Assembly (NCBI RefSeq): GCF_000239155.1
Contig: NZ_AGVX02000114.1
Coordinates: 1 to 43,635 of the forward strand
Source of the DNA: Actinoalloteichus spitiensis RMV-1378
GTDB taxonomy: Bacteria; Actinomycetota; Actinomycetes; Mycobacteriales; Pseudonocardiaceae
Reading direction: 5' to 3'
DNA: 43,635 bases
Shown here: positions 1 through 8,560 of the stretch, piece after piece
How positions within the stretch are numbered: the stretch's first letter is position 1
How the letters are laid out: each line of letters begins with the position of its first letter
The notes under the pieces: generated by a model
What the model was told of the DNA's origin: nothing
Databases searched by the model: none
What the model saw: the letters and a program-made list of their open reading frames with translations, nothing else
Translations under genes and position numbers: made by a program

Positions 1-3000
1 GCCCGCGCCCAACTCGACTCCTCCGCCTCCTTCCCCCGGAAGGGCACGCCGCCGAACAGCGCGGCGAAGGTCGACTCGGACATCCGGAGGAACGCGAGGT
101 GGCTCTGGGTCATCATCCGCTGGAAGTCGGAGTGGGCCTGCGCCGCCTGCCGTTGCGCCTCCCCCACGACGCGCAGCCAGTCGGAGCCGCCGTCCGGGGT
201 GGAAGGCGGGGAGTACCCGGAGTCCTCGGTGTCGGCCCCGTGCGCGGCGAACGCGGTCAGGGGCGGCTCGGCGGGTGCCGGAGCAGCTACCCGGTCGCTC
301 TCCGGCGCGAGCCCCGGCCCGTTGTCCGGCACCGTCCGGCCGTGCTGGGCACGGCGTCCCGGTAACGGCGTGGACCCGCTGGTGGTGTCGCCGCGGCCGG
401 CGGGCGTGGCCGGCACCGGAGTGGCCGGCGGCGCCGGCGCGGGAGGAGGTGGAGCGATGGGGGGCGGGGAGCTGGGGGGCGGAGCGGGAACGACCGCGGG
501 CGCGGAGGGGACGGGCCGCGGGACCGCCGACGGGGGGAGTTCCCCGGAGCCGTTCGCCGTCGGGTAGGGCCGGCCGTGGTTCCCACCGTTGATTGACACC
601 GTCATCCTGGGCTTCGCCTCCACTGTCGTCCGGGTCGGCTCGTAGGCCGACCACAACCGGGGGAAATCGAGGGGAACACCGCGCACCGCCAAGCGCGCCA
701 GGCCGTCCCACAGGGCCGTGACGCCGCACCGCCCCGGCCTGTCCAACGGGACGGCCAGGTGTTCGCGGGTTCCGAGGACACGTCCCACCAGGCCCGTCAG
801 CACCGCCGACGGCCCGACTTCGACGAAGGTGCGAACCCCCGCCTCGTACATCGCCTCGACGACGTCCCGGAAACGCACCGCCCGGGTCACCTGGTCGACG
901 ACGCGCGCCCGGATCTCCGCCGGGTCCGTGGGGTAGGGCCGCGCATCGGAGCCCCCGTAGACCTCGAGCCGGGGCGGTGCCGCGCTGATCCCCGCCAGGA
1001 AGGCCGCGAGGGGGCCCCGGGCGCCGGACATCATGGGGGTGTGGAACGGGCCCGCCGTCCGCAGTGGCACCGAGCGCATGCCCCGCGCGGCCAGGTCGGA
1101 GGCCACCGCTCCCACGGCCTCGCGCGGCCCCGCGACCACCACCTCGTCGGGCGCGTTGTGGTTGGCCAGCCAGACCCCCGGGTGGGCGCGCTGCACGTCG
1201 GTGACCTCGTCGCCGGGTGCCGTGACCGCGAGCATCGCTCCGGCCTCGTCGGGCAGGTCCGCCATCACCTCACCACGGCGGCGGGCGAGCCGTGCCAGCG
1301 AGTCGGCGTCGAACACCCCGGCGGCGTGCAGGGCGACGAGCTCGCCGAAACTGTGCCCGGCCGCGCAGTCCGGTCGGAGGCCCACCTCGCCCAGCACCCC
1401 CAGCAACGCCAGGGAGTGGGCGGCGAGCGCCGGTTGCGCCCACGCGGTCTCGGTCAACCGCTCCTGCCGCTCGTCCAGCTCGGCCTGGGAGAACGACGGG
1501 GGCGGGAAGACGCGGCGGTGCAGTTCCACACCGAAGTCGAGGTCCGCCACGCGGTCCCAGGGCTCCCGGCCGTCGGGGAGGTGCACCGCCAGGTCCGCGC
1601 CCATGCCCACGTACTGGCTCCCCTGCCCGGGGAAGAGGTACCCGAGCCGTCCGGGCCGGGGCACTCCCACGGCGTAGTGCCAGCCGGTGGGGGTGTCGAA
1701 CGAGGACCCCTGGCGGCGCTCGACGAGATCGGCGGCCTCGCCGAGGGTGTGGACGCCGTCCGTGCCGACGACCAGTGCGAGCCGGACGGGCGCCTCCCCC
1801 CGGAACTCCCGTTGGGACCGCCGGGCGAGGTCGGCCAGCGGTTGACCGGTGTCGAGGGACCGCGCGGCCGCCGCGACCTCGGACGCGCTCTCCGCCGAGA
1901 GCAGGACGAGTTCGGCCGGCGAGGACCTCACCCGCCACGCCGGCCGGCCCCGTGTTCCCGGTGTCGGCCGGTACTCCTCCAGCGTGACGTGGAAGTTGCT
2001 CCCCCCGAACCCGAAGCTGGAGACCGAAGCGCGACGGGGGTGGTCGGAGGGGCGGACCCAGGGTCTGCACTCGGTGTTCAGGTGGAAGGGGCTCTCGTCC
2101 AGCCCCAGCTCCGGGTTGGGGCGGTCGACCTTGATCGTCGGCGGCAGAACGCCCTGTTTCACGGCCAGCACGGCTTTGAGCAGGCCCACCGCCCCTGCCG
2201 CGCACTTCGTGTGCCCGATCTGCGACTTCACCGAACCCAGCGCGCACCACTGCCGGTCCGGCCGGCCCGTCGCGTCGAAGACCGCCCGCAACGCGGCGAA
2301 CTCCGCCACGTCCCCGGCCGGGGTGGCGGTGCCGTGCGCCTCGAGCAGTTCCACGGTCTCCGGCCCGTACCCCGCCTCGGCGTACGCCTGGCGCAACGCC
2401 CGGCGCTGCCCCCGCTCCAGCGGGGCGTAGATCGACGTGCTCCTCCCGTCGGAGGAGGCGCCGACTCCCCGGATGACGGCGTGCACCCGGTCGCCGTCCC
2501 GCTCGGCGTCGTCGAGCCGTTTGAGCGCGACCATGCCCAGCGCCTCCCCGAGCATCGTCCCGTCGGCGCGGTCGGAGAACGGCCGGCAGTCCTGGGTCGG
2601 GGACAGCGCGGGGGTCTTGCTGAACCCCACGAACGCGGTGATGTCGTTAAAGGTGTCCACCCCGCCGGTGACCACCAGGTCGGCCCGCCCCAGCCGCAGC
2701 TCCGCGACGGCCGAGGCGAGCGCGGCGAAGGAGCTGGCGCAGGCCGCGTCCGTGGTGTGGTTGACGCCGTGCACGTCGAACCGGTTGGCGACCCGGCCGG
2801 CGACCACGTTAGTCAGGCCACCGGGGAAGGTCGCCTCCCCCCAGGGGGGCACCAGGTCGACGACGCGCCGCACGAGGTGCTCGACGTCCTCCTCGGGCAG
2901 GCCGTGCTCCCGCAGCACCTTGCGCAGCAACGGTCCCTGCAACCGGGTCGCCGTGTAGGGGATCAGGTCCAGGGTGGAGGCGCCGAGGATCACCCCGACC

Positions 3001-3353
3001 CGTTCCCGGTCGAGGTCGTCGAGACCGATCTCGTCGAACACCTGCCGGGCCACCACGAGCGCCAACAGCTGGGCGGTATCGGTGGCGGAGAGGATCGACG
3101 GGGGGATGCCGAAGGCCAGGGGGTCGAAGTCGACGGGGGACAGGAACGCGCCCCGTCGCACGTAGCTGCGGTCGGGTGCCAGGGGGTCGGGGTCGTAGTA
3201 GTCCTCGGCCAACCACCGGTCGCGGGGGACATCGGTGATCAGGTCCCGCCGTTCCAGCACCATCCGCCAGAAGTCCTCGACTCCGACGGCACCGGGAGCG
3301 AGCACACCGAGGCCGACGACGGCGATCGGCGGGCAGGTCGGTTCAGTTGACAT
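1..3353 (-). CDS. PUFA/hglE-like polyketide synthase, KS-AT part (3' end outside window)
   Basis: Large iterative-type synthase; 1117 codons are visible and the C-terminus lies beyond the left edge. A ketosynthase fills about residues 8-450, with the active Cys205 in DAACASS, His340 in HGTATP and His381 in a GH motif. An acyltransferase follows at about 580-880, with Ser668 in GHSFGE and His771 in GPFHTPMM. Next comes a VEAKPRMTVSINGG segment, a long Pro/Gly/Ala linker, and a helical stretch (QRMMTQSHLAFLRMSES) of the kind that precedes ACP domains in PfaA-like proteins. The start is ATG with GAGAGG about 7 nt upstream, 24 nt after the pfaD-like stop. The KS-AT layout and the PfaD partner point to a secondary lipid or polyene-like acyl chain. 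The product is unknown, and ACP, KR and DH domains are presumed to lie to the left. No stop codon was met in the stretches I translated (3353-2740, 650-3 and the sites named above). Confidence 0.9.
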   Translation of the reverse strand, partial: MSTEPTCPPIAVVGLGVLAPGAVGVEDFWRMVLERRDLITDVPRDRWLAEDYYDPDPLAPDRSYVRRGAFLSPVDFDPLAFGIPPSILSATDTAQLLALVVARQVFDEIGLDDLDRERVGVILGASTLDLIPYTATRLQGPLLRKVLREHGLPEEDVEHLVRRVVDLVPPWGEATFPGGLTNVVAGRVANRFDVHGVNHTTDAACASSFAALASAVAELRLGRADLVVTGGVDTFNDITAFVGFSKTPALSPTQDCRPFSDRADGTMLGEALGMVALKRLDDAERDGDRVHAVIRGVGASSDGRSTSIYAPLERGQRRALRQAYAEAGYGPETVELLEAHGTATPAGDVAEFAALRAVFDATGRPDRQWCALGSVKSQIGHTKCAAGAVGLLKAVLAVKQGVLPPTIKVDRPNPELGLDESPFHLNTECRPWVRPSDHPRRASVSSFGFGGSNFHVTLEEYRPTPGTRGRPAWRVRSSPAELVLLSAESASEVAAAARSLDTGQPLADLARRSQREFRGEAPVRLALVVGTDGVHTLGEAADLVERRQGSSFDTPTGWHYAVGVPRPGRLGYLFPGQGSQYVGMGADLAVHLPDGREPWDRVADLDFGVELHRRVFPPPSFSQAELDERQERLTETAWAQPALAAHSLALLGVLGEVGLRPDCAAGHSFGELVALHAAGVFDADSLARLARRRGEVMADLPDEAGAMLAVTAPGDEVTDVQRAHPGVWLANHNAPDEVVVAGPREAVGAVASDLAARGMRSVPLRTAGPFHTPMMSGARGPLAAFLAGISAAPPRLEVYGGSDARPYPTDPAEIRARVVDQVTRAVRFRDVVEAMYEAGVRTFVEVGPSAVLTGLVGRVLGTREHLAVPLDRPGRCGVTALWDGLARLAVRGVPLDFPRLWSAYEPTRTTVEAKPRMTVSINGGNHGRPYPTANGSGELPPSAVPRPVPSAPAVVPAPPPSSPPPIAPPPPAPAPPATPVPATPAGRGDTTSGSTPLPGRRAQHGRTVPDNGPGLAPESDRVAAPAPAEPPLTAFAAHGADTEDSGYSPPSTPDGGSDWLRVVGEAQRQAAQAHSDFQRMMTQSHLAFLRMSESTFAALFGGVPFRGKEAEESSWAR

Positions 3354-3377
3354 CGTGGCCTCTCTGTCCAGATGGCA

Positions 3378-4994
3378 TCAACCGAGCGGCCGGGAACGGA
3401 ACCGCAGCGCTTCGGCTGGTACGGCGACTCCTGAGGTCCTGGCCTGGTGCGCCCGGGTGACCACCGCCGCGCCTTCCAGCAGGTTGCGGGCGATCTGCAC
3501 GACCGAGCGGTTCGCGGGGTCGGCGAGCCACCCGTCGGCGACCCACCGGTTGAAGGCGCCCATGGCGGGCCCGCACCAGAGCTGGTAGTCCAGCCGTCGC
3601 TGGTGGTCGCCCTCGATCGCCCAGCGGCTGGAACTGCCCAGGTACCAGCGGAACACCAGCGCCATCCGGTGCCGGGGATCGCGCCGGGCCCTCTCCAGCT
3701 CGGCGGGGTCGCGGTGCCGCCAGAACTCCTGGGTCCTGGCCCACACCTCGTCGAGGGAGGCGTGCAGCACCTCCCGTTCGAGGGTGTCCCGCACGGTCTC
3801 CGGGAGGTCCTCCAGGCTGGCGTAGGACTCGTACAGGGAACGCAGGCGCCCGGCGCGCGCGGGGAACAGGGTCCCCCGCCGGAGCACCTGGAGGCTGACA
3901 CCCAGCTCGAACATGTCCGCCGCCGGCGCCATGGTCACGTCGGCCACGCCCGCGTTCGCCAGCAGGTCCTTCGCCTCCTGGGACAGGTCGGCCTCCACGG
4001 ACGACTGGTTGACCGACCCGGTGACCACGTAGGCGGCGCCGAGGGCGAAGGCCCCCGCCAACGCCTCGGGAGTACCGAGACCCCCGGCCGCTCCGACCCG
4101 GACCGGCCGGTCGTACCCGTGGCGGGCGACCAGCTCGTCGCGGAGGCGGAGCACGACGGGCAGCACGCAGCCCAGCGGACGGTTGTCGGTGTGACCGCCG
4201 CTGTCCCCCTCGACCGTGACGTCCTCGGCGAGGGGAACGGTCGCGGCGATCTCCGCCTCCTGCGCCGTCAGTTCGTTCCGGCCGACCAACGCGCTCAGCA
4301 GGCGGGCTGGTGCCGGCGACAGGAAGAGCGCGGCGGTCTCGGGCCGGGACACCTTCGCGAAAATCCGGGTGCGTCGCAGCACCTCCCCGCTCGGGGCCCT
4401 CCGCAGTCCCCTGGCCGCGACGCGGACCGCGGCGGGGGTGAGGTCCATGAAGGCGGACAGCGAGACGCAGGGCACCCGGCGGTCGAGCAGCAGCTCGGCC
4501 ACGGCGCGTTCCAGCTCGGGTTCGGACGGCGAGTGGATCAGGTTGACCCCCCAGTTGCGGTGGTCGGGCAGCGCCGCCGCGAGTTCGTCCACCGCGCGTT
4601 CCACCTCGGCCAGCCCCAGGCCGCCCGCTCCCAGGAACCCGAGCAGGTCCTCCCGCGCGAGGGCGGACACCATCCGGATGCCGGCGATGCCGTTCGCCAT
4701 CTCGCCGGCCACGTAGGGGAAGCGGACCCCGTGGGCGTCGAGGAAGGACCGGTCTCCCAGCCATTCCGGGTACAGGGGCGGCAGCGAACCGACCAGGGGG
4801 TAGCCGGGACGGCCCTCGGCGGCTCCCCCTCCGACGCCGAGGCCGTAGCGGCCGTCGGCGGCGCGGACGACGTGCAGCGGTTCCCTGATCCGGGGGAGGA
4901 CCGCCAAGATCTCGGGGGCCGTGAACGCCGGGGGCACGGCGCCCGGTGTCCAGCTGGGTGCCGGAACCGAAGGGCTGGGGTAGGCGAGGGACAT
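3378..4994 (-). CDS. pfaD: PfaD-family enoyl reductase (nitropropane dioxygenase-like, FMN TIM barrel)
   Basis: 538 residues, the usual PfaD size. In PUFA and related secondary-lipid synthases this protein acts in trans as enoyl reductase on acyl-ACP intermediates. The N-terminal half carries the FMN-barrel signatures (GEMANGIAGIRMV, VGAAGGLGTPEALAGAFALG, VVTGSVNQ). The C-terminal half has the PfaD hallmark blocks LFPARAGRLRSLYESYASLE, ALVFRWYLGSSSRWA and DYQLWCGPAMGAFNRWV. The chosen start is ATG 4994 because GAGGAG (5005-5010) lies 10 nt upstream. A GTG at 5024 would overlap the previous gene and lacks such a site. It sits between a thioester reductase and the KS-AT synthase in one tight minus-strand operon. 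The family assignment is secure; the substrate is inferred. Confidence 0.93.
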   Translation of the reverse strand: MSLAYPSPSVPAPSWTPGAVPPAFTAPEILAVLPRIREPLHVVRAADGRYGLGVGGGAAEGRPGYPLVGSLPPLYPEWLGDRSFLDAHGVRFPYVAGEMANGIAGIRMVSALAREDLLGFLGAGGLGLAEVERAVDELAAALPDHRNWGVNLIHSPSEPELERAVAELLLDRRVPCVSLSAFMDLTPAAVRVAARGLRRAPSGEVLRRTRIFAKVSRPETAALFLSPAPARLLSALVGRNELTAQEAEIAATVPLAEDVTVEGDSGGHTDNRPLGCVLPVVLRLRDELVARHGYDRPVRVGAAGGLGTPEALAGAFALGAAYVVTGSVNQSSVEADLSQEAKDLLANAGVADVTMAPAADMFELGVSLQVLRRGTLFPARAGRLRSLYESYASLEDLPETVRDTLEREVLHASLDEVWARTQEFWRHRDPAELERARRDPRHRMALVFRWYLGSSSRWAIEGDHQRRLDYQLWCGPAMGAFNRWVADGWLADPANRSVVQIARNLLEGAAVVTRAHQARTSGVAVPAEALRFRSRPLG

Positions 4995-5016
4995 CACGCC
5001 GCTTCTCCTCGGACGG

Positions 5017-6138
5017 TCATCCACGCCCAGCGGGGCGGGACTCGCGGATGGCTGACGCCAGGTAGTCCAGGTCGACGGGGGGAGCCAGGAGTTCGTTGGC
5101 CCCCCGCGCCCCGGCGAGGCTGGCCCGCGCCCTGGACGCGTCGAACCGACGGCGGTGCAGCAGGTAGCCGGTGAGCGAGGGCTGGAGGCCCGTGGCGAAC
5201 TCCAGTGCGGACAACGGGGGAGGCACCTCGGGAACGAGCTGGATGCGCAACGGCAGGACCCGCTCGATGAGATCGGTGAGGAGCAGGACGGAGACGTCGT
5301 GGTCCGCGACGACGTGGTAGGTGTCCACCGGCCCCGAGGGGGCCGCCGCCGCGAGCCGGACCATCATCCGCGCGGCCAGCTCGACGGGGAGGAAGTTCAG
5401 CCGTGCCTCGTTGTCCCCGACGACGCGGACGCGGGTCCGGCCCCTGTCGGTGCCCGCCCGCGCCTCGCCGTGCTGGCGGACGACGTCGATCATCCGGCGC
5501 ACGAGGATCTTCACCGGGTGGCCGGGTCGGGGGCCGCGGAACGGCCGGTTGGTCACCAGGACGCTCGGGCGGAGCACCGTCACGGTCCGCTGGTGTTCCG
5601 AGGCCCAGCGGCGGACCAGCACCTCGGCTTCGAACTTGGACTGTTCGTAGAGGTTCTCGAAGCCGTGGCTGTCGTCGAGGTCGTCCTCGGCGATCACGCC
5701 GCTCCGCCTCCGACCGGCGACGAAGGCGGTGCTGACATGGCACACGCTCGGGCGCCGCGCGCCGGCCAGGGCGAGCGCCAGCACGCCTCGGGTCCCCTCG
5801 ACGTTGGTCTGCCGCAACTGGTCCAGCCGACCGCCGAGGTCGGTGTCGCCCGCGCTGTGCCACACCGCGTCGATCTGGTCGGCGAGGAGGCGGAACTGCC
5901 GGGAGTCCAGCCCCAGGTCGGGTGCGGCGAGGTCGACCTGGACGATGCGCAACCGTTCGCGCAGGCCCCGGATCTCCGGGGGCGTCACGTCCAACTCGGT
6001 GTAGTAGCGCATCATGCGGCGCAGCACGGTGGAGGCGGGGGTTCGTGCGAGCAGGATCAGCTCGTCGTGTTCCGCGAGCATTTCGCGGACGAGGTGAATC
6101 CCCAGGAACCCCGTGGCTCCGGTGACGGCGACCGCCAT
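5017..6138 (-). CDS. stand-alone thioester reductase (extended SDR)
   Basis: 373 residues. Thioester-reductase domains of this type release an acyl chain from a carrier protein as aldehyde or alcohol with NAD(P)H. An N-terminal dinucleotide-binding motif TGATGFLG (residues 6-13) is followed by HVSTAFVAGRR and the YEQSK Tyr-x3-Lys catalytic pair. It resembles the TR domains of carboxylic acid reductases, NRPSs and HglB. ATG 6138 is preferred: AAGGAGA lies about 10 nt upstream and the protein begins directly at the Rossmann fold. A 35-residue upstream extension is possible but has no site. It is the first gene of the operon with the PfaD and KS-AT genes, 22 nt before the pfaD-like start, so it probably off-loads their product. 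Reduction to aldehyde versus alcohol cannot be told from sequence. Confidence 0.88.
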   Translation of the reverse strand: MAVAVTGATGFLGIHLVREMLAEHDELILLARTPASTVLRRMMRYYTELDVTPPEIRGLRERLRIVQVDLAAPDLGLDSRQFRLLADQIDAVWHSAGDTDLGGRLDQLRQTNVEGTRGVLALALAGARRPSVCHVSTAFVAGRRRSGVIAEDDLDDSHGFENLYEQSKFEAEVLVRRWASEHQRTVTVLRPSVLVTNRPFRGPRPGHPVKILVRRMIDVVRQHGEARAGTDRGRTRVRVVGDNEARLNFLPVELAARMMVRLAAAAPSGPVDTYHVVADHDVSVLLLTDLIERVLPLRIQLVPEVPPPLSALEFATGLQPSLTGYLLHRRRFDASRARASLAGARGANELLAPPVDLDYLASAIRESRPAGRG

Positions 6139-6808
6139 ACCCCGCACTCTCCTTCGTCCATTCCAGAAGCAGTCGCAGACAACCACAGGACCGAAAACCA
6201 CAACAGCCGCTGGTTCACGCGACTGGCCTAGCGATTCATCCATTGCACTCTTCAGTGGAGACGATTCACTCGAATGCCGAGCACTTCCGGCTCATTTCCC
6301 CCGGACTACCGGGGTCCATCCGCGTTTGCCTCAGGGGTATTCCACCGTTCAGGGGACGCCCAGCGCGGGTTTCCCCAACACGACACCGGGGCCGCGAGGC
6401 GGCGAGCCGCTCGGAACGGCGGCGCTCCGGGGCGCCTCCCGACGAGTCGCGGAATTCCCGCCCACGAGGCGGGACGAACACCTCCGCATGGTTTCGGAAT
6501 CCCCGGGAATCCCCGTCCCGCCCGGCGGGACGTCGACCGTGGAGGAAGGGCGCCGGGGGAAACGGCGCGCTGGTGCTCCCGACGCCGGAAACCGGTCTCC
6601 TCCATTCCCGTTGACCCCCACCAGGCGTCAACCGAAGGAGTGAAAATCAACGAGCTGCGTTCCGCAGCGGGGGTGCACGACGCCCCGGGTCCGGGCGCCC
6701 GACGGGCACTCCACCGGAGGCCCGGCGGGGCACGGACGCGGCACGGAGACGCGGGAGCGCGGACACCCGGGGCGCGGGGCGGCACGTCGCCGCTCCGGAC
6801 CGGGGCAC
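6139..6808. other. intergenic region between lipid-synthase operon and methyltransferase gene
   Basis: No credible gene on either strand. The first part (about 6160-6300) is visibly richer in A+T than its surroundings and should hold the promoter of the leftward thioester reductase operon, though I could not fix the -10/-35 boxes. A small perfect hairpin is present (CCCCGG 6299-6304, ACTA loop, CCGGGG 6309-6314). The rest is GC-rich with short CCCGCC/GGCGGG dyads. Frames that stay open here give low-complexity Arg/Pro/Gly translations without family signatures. Confidence 0.6.
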
Positions 6809-6850
6809 TCGACCACGGCACCCGCTCCTGCTATACAAGACGTACGTACG
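6809..6850 (+). promoter_or_regulatory. promoter and palindromic operator candidate of the methyltransferase gene
   Basis: TCGACC (6809-6814) and TATACA (6832-6837) are spaced 17 nt apart, a good sigma70-like arrangement. Immediately after it lies the perfect palindrome CGTACGTACG (6841-6850), within a longer imperfect dyad from CAAGA to GTTTTG. The palindrome would cover the transcription start, a position typical of a TetR-family repressor site. The RBS GGAGG (6856-6860) follows. No regulator gene is adjacent, so repression is inference. Confidence 0.5.
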
Positions 6851-6864
6851 GTTTTGGAGGATTG

Positions 6865-7647
6865 ATGCAGAACCCCCAGTGGGACCCCGACACCTACCTC
6901 ACCTTCGCCGAGGAGCGGGGCCGCCCCTTCCACGACCTGGTGGCCCGCATCCGGACGACCACGCCACGCCGGGTCGTCGACCTCGGATGCGGCCCCGGCA
7001 ACCTGACAGCGGACCTGCCCCGCCGCTGGCCCACCGCCACGGTGCAGGCCCTCGACGCCTCGCCCGAGATGGTCGAGGAGGCCCGGGGGCTCGGGGTGGC
7101 CGCCGAGCTGGGCGACGTCCGGGAGTGGCGTCCCAGCCCGGACACCGACGTCGTCGTCGCCAACGCCCTCCTCCAGTGGGTACCCGAGCACCGCGAGCTG
7201 CTCCGCCGTTGGGCGGAGGAGCTGCCCGCCGGAGCGACCATCGCCTTCCAGGTGCCCGGCAACCAGGGCAGTCCCGCGCACGTCAGCGTCCGCCAGATCG
7301 CCGCCACGCCCCGCTGGCGGGACAGGCTCGGCGACTCGCTCGTCGCCCGCGCCGACGTCGTCTCCACCCCCACCGAGTACGGCGATCTCCTGGCGGCGGC
7401 GGGCTGCGCGGTCGACGCGTGGGAGACGACCTACCTCCAGCGGTTGACCGGCGAGGACCCGGTCCTGGAATGGCTGAGCGGGACAGGTCTCCGACCGGTG
7501 CGGACCCAGCTCGACGACGCCGAATGGCGGGAGTTCCGGGAGGACCTCGCCCCGCTGCTCCGCGAGGCCTACCCGCGCCGGGAGGACGGCACCACGTGGT
7601 TCCCCTTCCGGCGGATCTTCGTCGTGGCGACCACCCCGCACGCCTGA
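6865..7647 (+). CDS. tam: trans-aconitate 2-methyltransferase-like SAM methyltransferase
   Basis: 260 residues, the size of Tam. Known Tam methylates trans-aconitate, a spontaneous isomer that inhibits aconitase. The start MQNPQWDPDTYLTFAEERGRP is the classic Tam N-terminus. Motif I of the class I SAM fold is VVDLGCGPGN (about 42-51), motif II region ALDASPEMVE, and the ANALLQWVPEH block that follows is typical of the family. ATG 6865 has GGAGG 4 nt upstream. The gene is monocistronic, with its own promoter and a terminator hairpin straight after the stop. It is transcribed away from the lipid operon and shares no obvious function with it. Confidence 0.88.
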   Translation: MQNPQWDPDTYLTFAEERGRPFHDLVARIRTTTPRRVVDLGCGPGNLTADLPRRWPTATVQALDASPEMVEEARGLGVAAELGDVREWRPSPDTDVVVANALLQWVPEHRELLRRWAEELPAGATIAFQVPGNQGSPAHVSVRQIAATPRWRDRLGDSLVARADVVSTPTEYGDLLAAAGCAVDAWETTYLQRLTGEDPVLEWLSGTGLRPVRTQLDDAEWREFREDLAPLLREAYPRREDGTTWFPFRRIFVVATTPHA

Positions 7648-7677
7648 ACGCGGCGGGAGCCGGACGGCCCGCCGCGT
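7648..7677 (+). terminator. hairpin terminator after tam
   Basis: A perfect 10-bp inverted repeat begins at the base after the stop codon: ACGCGGCGGG (7648-7657), 10-nt loop, CCCGCCGCGT (7668-7677). There is no T-tract, which is common for actinobacterial terminators. Confidence 0.65.
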
Positions 7678-8251
7678 GCGGGTGGCCGCGCGTCCCACGA
7701 GGGGCTCCGCCTCCGGCCCGCCACGGGGCTCCCAGCGCCGCCAGCCACCAGGCGGTACCACCGTGGAGGTGACGGGAACGGGGCGGCCCCCGGCCCATCG
7801 GTCCGAGGACCCCGAGGCCTCACCGCGCACGGCAGGAGTGCGCCGAGCTGGACCGCGCGGGCTGGCCCGCCCTGACGGGCACCACGCGGGACGACATGGC
7901 GGGTCCGCGCCGGCCAACGCCCCGGAGGCGGCGCTCGTCCCGTGTCCGGGGCGTTCCCCCGAGCCCGCCTGCCGTGGTGGCCCAGCCACGGATCTCCCGG
8001 CTGGAACCACCCACCGGCACGGCCGCCGGGACCACGCGAGCCGCCTCCCGACGCCCCGACCGGACCGGCCGGGGCCGCCACCCCCACCCTCGTCGCGCGC
8101 GTTCCCGCGCCAGCCGGGCTCGGCCCACGACCGTGCGGCACGGGTGCCGCCAGTGCCGGCTCGAGCCCGAGCCCCCGTTACCCGGCGGACCCTGGTCCGG
8201 GGGTGCGGGAACGGGCGCCCACCCGCCCGCACGCCCCGTCGCCGACGAGCC
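7678..8251. other. 574-nt stretch without a credible gene
   Basis: Extremely GC-rich. Several frames stay open on both strands simply because stops are rare, but their translations are Arg/Pro/Gly-rich, lack any recognisable motif and lack a ribosome binding site. It lies between two gene ends (tam rightward, YtxH-like leftward), so it needs no promoter. It may be decayed DNA or spacer. I see no tRNA and no large inverted repeat in it. Confidence 0.55.
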
Positions 8252-8452
8252 TCAGATCTCCGTGTCCGTGTAGCGGGCCGAGGTCCGCCGGGCCAGGTCA
8301 CGAACCTTGGCCGACGCCGACTCGACGGTCGTGCGCACCGTCGGGTGGTTGGCGACCTGCTGGTAGGCACGAACCAGTTGCTCGTAGCGTGCGCGCCCCG
8401 CCTTCGCCCCCAGGACGTAGCCGACGGCGGCACCGATCGCGATCTTGATCAT
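8252..8452 (-). CDS. small YtxH-like protein with N-terminal membrane segment
   Basis: 66 residues. The N-terminus MIKIAIGAAVGYVLGAKAGR is a short glycine/alanine-rich hydrophobic stretch ending in the AKAGRxRYEQ motif. That motif is typical of the small YtxH-like proteins found throughout actinobacteria. The rest is a charged amphipathic helix. ATG 8452 is preceded by GAGGAGG, a near-perfect site at proper spacing. It is probably anchored in or at the membrane. Its biochemical role is unknown in the family. It lies 108 nt downstream of the gene that follows dnaG, on the same strand, and may be read with it. Confidence 0.8.
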   Translation of the reverse strand: MIKIAIGAAVGYVLGAKAGRARYEQLVRAYQQVANHPTVRTTVESASAKVRDLARRTSARYTDTEI

Positions 8453-8560
8453 GTTGCCTCCTCAGGTGGCAGGCTACGCGGGGGTCCCACACGCCGCAGC
8501 GGAGCGTGCGCGAACGACTCCACTGCAGGGTGAACGGTCCCCCGCCCCCGGGACTGCTGG

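Noticed and set aside
759-3350. Long open frame on the plus strand (863 codons)
   Set aside because: It lies opposite the KS-AT domains, whose active-site motifs are intact on the minus strand; the translation has no family signature.
6628-8433. Minus-strand open frame of 601 codons
   Set aside because: Antisense to tam and extends through the empty region; no motif and no ribosome site.
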